Shown here: positions 58,897 to 64,000 of the stretch, piece by piece
Layout: each line of letters starts with the position of its first letter
Position numbering within the stretch: position 1 is the stretch's first letter
Source: a virus
Virus record (IMG/VR): IMGVR_UViG_3300049460_000121
Location: 124,001-188,000 of that record
Reading direction: 5' to 3' (one strand)
Length of the DNA stretch: 64,000 nucleotides
Translations under genes and position numbers: made by a program
Notes under the pieces: generated by a model
What the model saw: only the letters and a program-made list of their open reading frames with translations
What the model was told of the DNA's origin: nothing
The model's database searches: none

Positions 58897-59727
58897 TTAG
58901 CCTTTCTTGCGGTGCTTGCCTTCGACGTAGCCGGTGACGATAGCGAAGAAATCACGCTCGTCATCGTTGAGTGTGAGTGGCTCTGCACGGCTAGTACGAT
59001 TGGAACGATCGCCCTGTTGCTTCAGCCATTCTTGCTCGGTACCGTAGTCGCCGCTGAAGCATGGCTCAACCCCACCAGTGCGCAAGTGGACCATCTCCAC
59101 ATCTTGGGCCTTGGTCAAACCCAGTGTACGTACTTGCCAGGCGGCATTAAGACGATCGCGTTCGTGTAGGTTAAACACGATCTGACCGACGGAGAAACCT
59201 TTGGGCTTCCTGGCTGGATTCACCGAACTCCAGTGATTGCTCATCAGCTCCAACGCTTGATTGCTGATGTTGAAGGTCAGCATGCGTAGGATGTTGAGGT
59301 CGGTGTCGTCCATCACCTTGTCGGCAGGAAGAGCGCGACGGCGAGCTTGCGGTTCTTTCCGAGTATCTTTACCGAAACTCTGCTCAGCGTCCGGTTGGAC
59401 TTCGAGAGGAGGTTGGTGGAACCAGGTGTTGTTCAGGATGAACGATTGCTCGTAACCCAGGTCCAGAACGGATTGGTGCACATCGCCACGGCGCTGACCC
59501 TCGACCTGCTGCATGTAGTAGTCGATCTGAAGATCGCCAGCGCCATTGACACTGAAATCACTCAGACCAATCTCAATCCCATCGGTAATCAGCCGTAGGT
59601 CTGCATTCTGACTGAGGAGCGTACGCCCCAGGGTGAACGTCACGAACAACGCTGGAATATCTTTGATCTCCTCGCTATTCAGACCCATGTGTTGAACGAA
59701 TTCATTAAACGCTACTTGTCGAATCAC
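58897..59727 (-). CDS. Hypothetical protein (276 aa)
   Basis: It starts MIRQVAFNEFVQHMG. The first about 100 residues are alpha/beta; a basic patch KDTRKEPQARRRALPAD follows at about 120-136; the end is basic (GKHRKKG). It could bind nucleic acid. No known domain. It precedes the 77-residue gene by four bases and follows the 224-residue gene by sixteen. Confidence 0.75.
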   Translation of the reverse strand: MIRQVAFNEFVQHMGLNSEEIKDIPALFVTFTLGRTLLSQNADLRLITDGIEIGLSDFSVNGAGDLQIDYYMQQVEGQRRGDVHQSVLDLGYEQSFILNNTWFHQPPLEVQPDAEQSFGKDTRKEPQARRRALPADKVMDDTDLNILRMLTFNISNQALELMSNHWSSVNPARKPKGFSVGQIVFNLHERDRLNAAWQVRTLGLTKAQDVEMVHLRTGGVEPCFSGDYGTEQEWLKQQGDRSNRTSRAEPLTLNDDERDFFAIVTGYVEGKHRKKG

Positions 59728-59743
59728 AGTGAAGCTCCTTGTG

Positions 59744-60418
59744 TTATTTTAGACCCAGGCCTTTATCATGCAAGGTATCAGCCAGTTCATTGAGTTCGAG
59801 GTTGAGGATGTCGTCCGTGGACCGTGGGTCATTAGACTTTGTCTGGAAGTAGACACAGGTAATGCAGCCAGGCACCTTGTACTCACTCTCACCGCGACAG
59901 ATGACTCGACCACTAGGGAGGAGTAGCATCCACACATCGTCCACATCGTCGTAATTCAGCTTACAGCGATGAATCTCGAACGGATGTGTGTTGATGATCT
60001 CTTCAATCATCGAGAACGCCAGATGGATCGCCGCAAACTCAGTACGTTCGAACAGAATCCCAGAGAGGGTCTTCCCTTGGTTCTGCTGGAAGTACGCAGC
60101 CTGTTCGTGACAATGGTTAGCATAACGCAGGTTTTCCATTGTCAGTATAGAAGTCTTGAGTGCAGGGATCGACTCTGGCACCTCACCGTCTAACGGAATC
60201 CCTAGACTGGTCAGGTAGCAATCGATAGCCGCGAATGCGTAATCGGGGAGGTAGATGTAGTGGGTGGAGTTATGAGGTCCCAGGTGTACGGTCAATTGAC
60301 CTGTCCCTTCACCTTGCGCGTTATGAATTCGGATGTGCTCCATCACCAGTTTGGTGTGGCCTGCTGCGACAGCGAGGTCAACTCGCTCTTGCGTAGAGAG
60401 TGCTCTTTTCAAAGACAT
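59744..60418 (-). CDS. Hypothetical protein opening the small-gene array (224 aa)
   Basis: The start is ATG at 60418 (MSLKRALSTQERVDLA), with AGGAGATATGGC upstream; the open frame to 60529 is not supported. The protein is mixed alpha/beta with no membrane helix or motif I know (segment CHEQAAYFQQNQGKTL). It is the first gene after a TACATTAT-type element (60451) and so probably leads the array of about twelve genes that ends at the terminator at 55019. Confidence 0.75.
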   Translation of the reverse strand: MSLKRALSTQERVDLAVAAGHTKLVMEHIRIHNAQGEGTGQLTVHLGPHNSTHYIYLPDYAFAAIDCYLTSLGIPLDGEVPESIPALKTSILTMENLRYANHCHEQAAYFQQNQGKTLSGILFERTEFAAIHLAFSMIEEIINTHPFEIHRCKLNYDDVDDVWMLLLPSGRVICRGESEYKVPGCITCVYFQTKSNDPRSTDDILNLELNELADTLHDKGLGLK

Positions 60419-60450
60419 GCCATATCTCCTAAGCTTAGTGTATTCACTTG

Positions 60451-60459
60451 AATAATGTA
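60451..60459 (-). promoter_or_regulatory. Candidate promoter element (ATACATTATTC)
   Basis: On the minus strand GATACATTATTCAAG lies about 35-45 bases upstream of the ATG at 60418. It is the clearest member of the TACATTA family (also 928, 4103, 35332, and the two 35-base elements). The gap 60419-60686 also shows several TTCGTT runs near 60533-60560 and a TGTAAAAAATTAC sequence near 60622, of unknown role. Confidence 0.4.
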
Positions 60460-60650
60460 TCACCCGGAGAAGTTTGCGTAATAAAAGCTCCCCCTCCTGA
60501 ACACAGTTAAGAGCACTAGGGACACTCACTTCGTTCGTTGTCTATACGTTCGTTTCGTTCGCCCCAGGCTCACTACACTCACTTAGCAAGAATTAAATTA
60601 GTTCATCTGATGACTACAGTTTGTAAAAAATTACGTCAACAAAATAGAGT

Positions 60651-60674
60651 AGGAGTGGGCCGAAACCCACTCCT
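60651..60674 (-). terminator. Hairpin terminator after the portal-like gene
   Basis: AGGAGTGGG (60651-60659) pairs with CCCACTCCT (60666-60674). The minus-strand flank ACTCTATTTTGTTG is T-rich. Confidence 0.75.
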
Positions 60675-60686
60675 CTCCAAAGGGAC

Positions 60687-63600
60687 TTATGACTTCGGTT
60701 TGCCAGGCTCGCCAAGGTCGATCGTCAGATCGTCATCCTTACCGTCCTTCTTACCTTTCTTGTCATCCTTGTCTTTCTCATCGTCCTTCACTGCTGGTGC
60801 TTCGCCCAGATCAAGCTTGAGATCCTCATCCGTTACCTCAGGCTCAGCTTTCTCCTCAGGTACTTCAGGTTCTTCCAAGTTGATGTTGAGATCTTCTTCA
60901 CCTACCGCAGGCTTCTCACCACCCTCTTCCGGAACTTCCTTCCCGTCAACTGGAGGCTCATCCAGATTGATGTTCAGATCAGTATCGGCTTCAGCTGGCT
61001 TGTCACCCTCAGGCGCCGCAGCAGCGTCGTCAGCAGCCGCAGGCACTTCTGGTGCATCAACGGCAGGCTCAGGAGCTTCTGCTGTCTCAGCGCCTGCTGG
61101 AGCGTCCAGGTTGATAGCCAAGTCATCACCGCCAGCTTTAGCCGCAGCGTCATCAGCCGGAGCTTCTGCGTTATCGGCAGTAGCGTCGGTAGTCTCAGCT
61201 GCCGTGTCGGCGGCGGCATCAGTGTTGGTGTCGGTGAGTGCGTCGCCGTTAGTGTTAGCATCAACACCGTCGTTCGCATCCCCCAAGTCCATACTGAGAT
61301 CGTCCTGACCATCGCCGTTTGTATCGCCACCCAACTCGTCAGTCACTTCAGGCACGTTACCGTTAGCCAGATCCTGACCACCGCCGTAGCCGTCCTCAGC
61401 CGCGTTCTCGTCCACAGGCTCTGCGGTGAGTTCTTCCAGCATCTTCTGTGCCTTGTCGATCTCATCCACAGTCTTCGCTGTAGTCTTCTTACGCTTGACC
61501 GCATCCAGAGCCACACGCTTGGCGTAACCGCCCACAGACTTCATTACCGCTTCGACGTGGTTAGACATCTCTTCGGTCAAGTCCATCATCGGGCTACCGT
61601 CTTCAACCGAACTGAAGACATCCAGTTCGCGCAGGATGCCGCGCTTACGCATCCAGGCACGCAGGATGACACCTTTCCAGGCTGCTACGACCGAGGTCAT
61701 GGCTTCCTTGATCTTGTCAGGCGCGTAGCCGTCGAAGAACTCTTCGGTGATGTAAGCAGGCAGAGCCTTGTCCAGAGTTTCGCTGAAGTTGTTGAACAGT
61801 TCCATCTGCTTGGTCAGGTTGTCGTTCTCAGGAGCCGGCAACTTAACAGTCAGGTTGTTCAGGAACTCTTCCAGGAAACCTTCTGGATCGGACTTGTACT
61901 CATCAGGCAGGTACTTAGCGTTCTGCTCGATGATGTCCATCAGCTCACCGATGAGGATGCCCGAGTTGTACGTGAAGATACGTACGTAGTCGGTCAGCAT
62001 CGGGTTGGTCTTAGCCTGGATCACCATCACCCGCTTTTGCAGCATCAGGCTGTTCTGCACAGCTGTGGTTGCAAACTCAGGCTGGTTGACGTTGTCCACC
62101 ATTTCAGGCGTCAGACCGAATACCCGCGTCAGGTCATCGCGCAGCTGCTGTTGCAGCTCGTTGTCGATCTGGGCGAAGGTGGACTCACGCGGCGAGATGG
62201 AAGTCTTCACTTCAGGGAACCGAGGGTTACCCGTTACGTTGACCGAGAAGGACGACATCTGGAGTTGCTCAGCCAGACCCACAGTCGAACTGATCGCCAT
62301 CGGGAACTGGTGATACGCCAGACCCAACGCTTCGTTCGCCATGAAGGTCGCAGTGCCCAGTGGGTCACCGTCATCTTCAGGCAGCTCGATGTTGATGTCT
62401 TTACCAGGGATCGCGTTCTTGGTCGAACCAATTACGTTGGCCACGGTAACAGCAGCACGCATTGCAGCGAGCGACTTGGCATCTTCCAGGATCGACTTAC
62501 CGATACCAAACTCGTTGTACTCGTAAGCCATGTAGATCATGAGCTCAGCAGGTACGTAAAGCATGGTGGTCAGTTGGTTCTTCATTGTCCGTGCAAACAT
62601 CAGACGGTCAATGTGTTCAGTGTGAGACAACTCGAAGTCGCCACCCATCATGCCGGTACGGAACCGAGCCACGATGTCAGCATCGACCAATTCAGCGTGC
62701 AGGTCAGCCAGACGATCGATCTGGGAGTTCGAGGCGTTGGCAATGCCACCAACGATCGCTTCCTTCGACATCTGGATGAGTTCACCAGCCACACCACCCG
62801 AGTTACCGGCGTTGTCACTACCGCCACTACCGCGACGAATGTCATCGTAGTAGTTCAAGCGGCGAGAGTAGCTGATCGGATAACCGTTAGCGTCGAGTAG
62901 GATAATGTACCCAACGTGGTTGGATTCATCACCCGGTACGCAGACCGGCATTACCGCTTCGGTGGAGAGGTGATACTCGAGCGGGTGACCACAGTTACCG
63001 CCACCAGCTTGCTTGCCGCTAGGCACCACCTGGAGGCGGCTACGGCGCACTTGTTGCGGCTGGCGGTAGAACTTGTTGTAGATCTCGGAGTTACCCGGAG
63101 CATCTTTCTGGTTGTCTGCCCGACGTTGACGCTTACGTGCTTCAAGCGATGGAGTGCCATAAGCATTTTCCATCACACGGCTACGTTTCATCTTCTGCAC
63201 TGCCGGAGTACGGAGCACAGCCATGTTGTCAGTCACACGAATCGGCAGAGAGACCTTCTTCTCGCCGTTCTTTGTCTTGATTGTATGATATTCAGCCATG
63301 GAGCTTTGGTTGATGCGACCGCTGGCGGACTCCAACGAAACGTAGGCGTCGCCGTTAGCAGTCGGCACGCTGAGGCCGAAAATACCTTTGGGTTTGTACC
63401 ACCCATCGACAAACTCACCACCGTACGAGCTGATGGATTCCATCGAGGCGTCGTTGTCACCCAAGACCAATCGGTCGAGTGTGGCTTCTGGAATGATGAG
63501 AATCGGGTGAGCACCAGACCAGATAAGGGCGTCGTCTACCCACTCGGCAACCTTGGTATCTGTCTTCTTCGTTGTAATGAAGAAGTTCTCGAGGTTCTGA

Positions 63601-63938
63601 ACCAGAGGCGACGTGAGGGCGGTATCACAGCCTTTCATGTCGTTGCCGAAGATCAGGGTTTGTTGCGAGAGATCCCCTGGTGACATGATGGCACTGATGA
63701 GGATTTCACGCGGAAGGTGAAGGTCCGGCATCGTCTGGAAGATGTTGCGGATGTCAGTAGCGTCCCGCAACGTACGGCGAAACACGCCAGACAACGGCGA
63801 CAGGTCCAGACGATCGGTGCCCCCACCTTTCTTATTGGCTCGGTCAACGGTAAGACGTTTAATAACGTTCTTGTCCGTTTCCGATAAGTCGCGGAACTGC
63901 TCGACACGAGACTGTCCGCTAACTTCGTTAGTGTCCAT
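60687..63938 (-). CDS. Probable portal protein with acidic repeat tail (1083 aa)
   Basis: The head-tail portal role is inferred. The central part (about residues 455-700) has a portal-like series of helices (FGIGKSILEDAKSLAAMRAA; QLRDDLTRVFGLTPEMVDNV; TAVQNSLMLQKRVMVIQAK) with an intervening strand region, and the length of this core fits large phage portals. From about residue 860 on, the protein is Asp/Glu/Ala-rich, with six copies of an (E/D)DLxIxLxEP motif, for example EEDLNINLEEPE. The ATG has GGAGAGGAG upstream. I see no catalytic residues. Alternatives are a head scaffold or another large virion protein; I put the portal at a little over even odds. Confidence 0.6.
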   Translation of the reverse strand: MDTNEVSGQSRVEQFRDLSETDKNVIKRLTVDRANKKGGGTDRLDLSPLSGVFRRTLRDATDIRNIFQTMPDLHLPREILISAIMSPGDLSQQTLIFGNDMKGCDTALTSPLVQNLENFFITTKKTDTKVAEWVDDALIWSGAHPILIIPEATLDRLVLGDNDASMESISSYGGEFVDGWYKPKGIFGLSVPTANGDAYVSLESASGRINQSSMAEYHTIKTKNGEKKVSLPIRVTDNMAVLRTPAVQKMKRSRVMENAYGTPSLEARKRQRRADNQKDAPGNSEIYNKFYRQPQQVRRSRLQVVPSGKQAGGGNCGHPLEYHLSTEAVMPVCVPGDESNHVGYIILLDANGYPISYSRRLNYYDDIRRGSGGSDNAGNSGGVAGELIQMSKEAIVGGIANASNSQIDRLADLHAELVDADIVARFRTGMMGGDFELSHTEHIDRLMFARTMKNQLTTMLYVPAELMIYMAYEYNEFGIGKSILEDAKSLAAMRAAVTVANVIGSTKNAIPGKDINIELPEDDGDPLGTATFMANEALGLAYHQFPMAISSTVGLAEQLQMSSFSVNVTGNPRFPEVKTSISPRESTFAQIDNELQQQLRDDLTRVFGLTPEMVDNVNQPEFATTAVQNSLMLQKRVMVIQAKTNPMLTDYVRIFTYNSGILIGELMDIIEQNAKYLPDEYKSDPEGFLEEFLNNLTVKLPAPENDNLTKQMELFNNFSETLDKALPAYITEEFFDGYAPDKIKEAMTSVVAAWKGVILRAWMRKRGILRELDVFSSVEDGSPMMDLTEEMSNHVEAVMKSVGGYAKRVALDAVKRKKTTAKTVDEIDKAQKMLEELTAEPVDENAAEDGYGGGQDLANGNVPEVTDELGGDTNGDGQDDLSMDLGDANDGVDANTNGDALTDTNTDAAADTAAETTDATADNAEAPADDAAAKAGGDDLAINLDAPAGAETAEAPEPAVDAPEVPAAADDAAAAPEGDKPAEADTDLNINLDEPPVDGKEVPEEGGEKPAVGEEDLNINLEEPEVPEEKAEPEVTDEDLKLDLGEAPAVKDDEKDKDDKKGKKDGKDDDLTIDLGEPGKPKS
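60715..61307 (-). repeat. Six-copy acidic DLxIxL motif in the portal-like protein
   Basis: Copies at about 61282-61307, 61101-61126, 60961-60987, 60874-60900, 60807-60830 and 60715-60737 encode DDLSMDLGD, DDLAINLDAP, DTDLNINLDEP, EEDLNINLEEP, DEDLKLDLGEAP and DDDLTIDLGEPG. They are spaced by Ala/Asp/Glu/Pro-rich linkers. Confidence 0.75.
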
Positions 63939-64000
63939 TACTCCTCTCCTAATCAGATCGGGGTTATAAAGAAATGAATGCCCATTACCGGCTCTATATC
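63939..64000 (-). promoter_or_regulatory. Upstream region of the portal-like gene, reaching the window end
   Basis: The 62 bases before the ATG at 63938 hold the ribosome site and, on the minus strand, TTCATTTCTTTATAACCCC, an AT-rich stretch that may be the promoter. No gene is visible in this remnant. Confidence 0.3.

Noticed and set aside
60530-60562. TTCGTTCG-rich stretch as a repeat array or origin
   Set aside because: Only a few irregular short copies are present; too little to distinguish it from chance.
61557-62900. 447-codon plus-strand frame
   Set aside because: Antisense to the portal-like gene; His/Gln/Arg-rich composition typical of a shadow frame.
1-64000. tRNA genes, rRNA genes, CRISPR arrays, insertion sequences, integrase or attachment sites
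   Set aside because: I saw no cloverleaf candidates, no regularly spaced repeats, and no transposase or integrase motifs. The absence of tRNAs was judged by eye only; a covariance-model scan would be decisive.

Overview
The window is a gene-dense stretch of a jumbo tailed bacteriophage genome. I see no host-like genes, tRNAs, rRNAs, insertion sequences or CRISPR arrays. The tail is contractile, because a gp5/VgrG-like spike is followed by a PAAR tip protein. The phage carries its own multisubunit RNA polymerase. Gene order on the minus strand and into the plus strand at 5.6-22.7 kb is: T4 gp21-like prohead protease, two unknown genes, RNAP beta (N part), RNAP beta-prime (N part), then a 2658-residue virion protein with a lytic transglycosylase domain. 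As I know it, this is the order of phiKZ genes 175-181. A detached RNAP beta C-terminal gene, a UvsX/RecA-like gene and an RNase H gene at 29-34.5 kb resemble phiKZ 149-155. I infer a phiKZ-related (chimallivirus-like) phage with a Gram-negative, probably pseudomonad host. The identification rests on recognised motifs and synteny, not on database searches.

Layout. 1-5.5 kb (minus): small membrane proteins, a pair of paralogues and a glycine-zipper protein that may be inner-head proteins. 5.6-14.7 kb (minus): head protease, unknown structural genes and the RNAP subunits. 14.8-24.7 kb (plus): the giant transglycosylase-bearing protein and a tail/baseplate-like protein. 24.8-35.3 kb (mostly minus): a structural protein, a NADAR-like protein, the RNAP beta C-terminal piece, the UvsX-like ATPase, RNase H and a candidate spanin pair. 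35.4-37.5 kb (plus): two structural proteins. 37.5-40.4 kb (minus): an SbcC/Rad50-like recombination ATPase. 40.4-52.0 kb (plus, apart from one minus gene): spike, PAAR tip, baseplate/tail genes, four related fibre genes and the endolysin. 52.1-60.4 kb (minus): some 18 small, tightly packed genes of mostly unknown function, probably early or host-interaction genes, including a SLOG/DUF2493 protein. 60.7-63.9 kb (minus): a probable portal protein with an acidic repeat tail.

How they fit together. A virion-packaged RNAP would start early transcription after injection. The virion transglycosylase would open the peptidoglycan during entry. The recombination genes (Rad50-like, UvsX-like, RNase H) serve replication and repair. 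The endolysin and spanin candidates would end the cycle. Operons are tightly packed, with frequent stop/start overlaps. They are separated by perfect hairpins, several flanked by GCATA/TATGC, and many minus-strand operons are preceded by a TACATWA-like element. No gene-free stretch exceeds 300 bases; the longest is 60419-60686.
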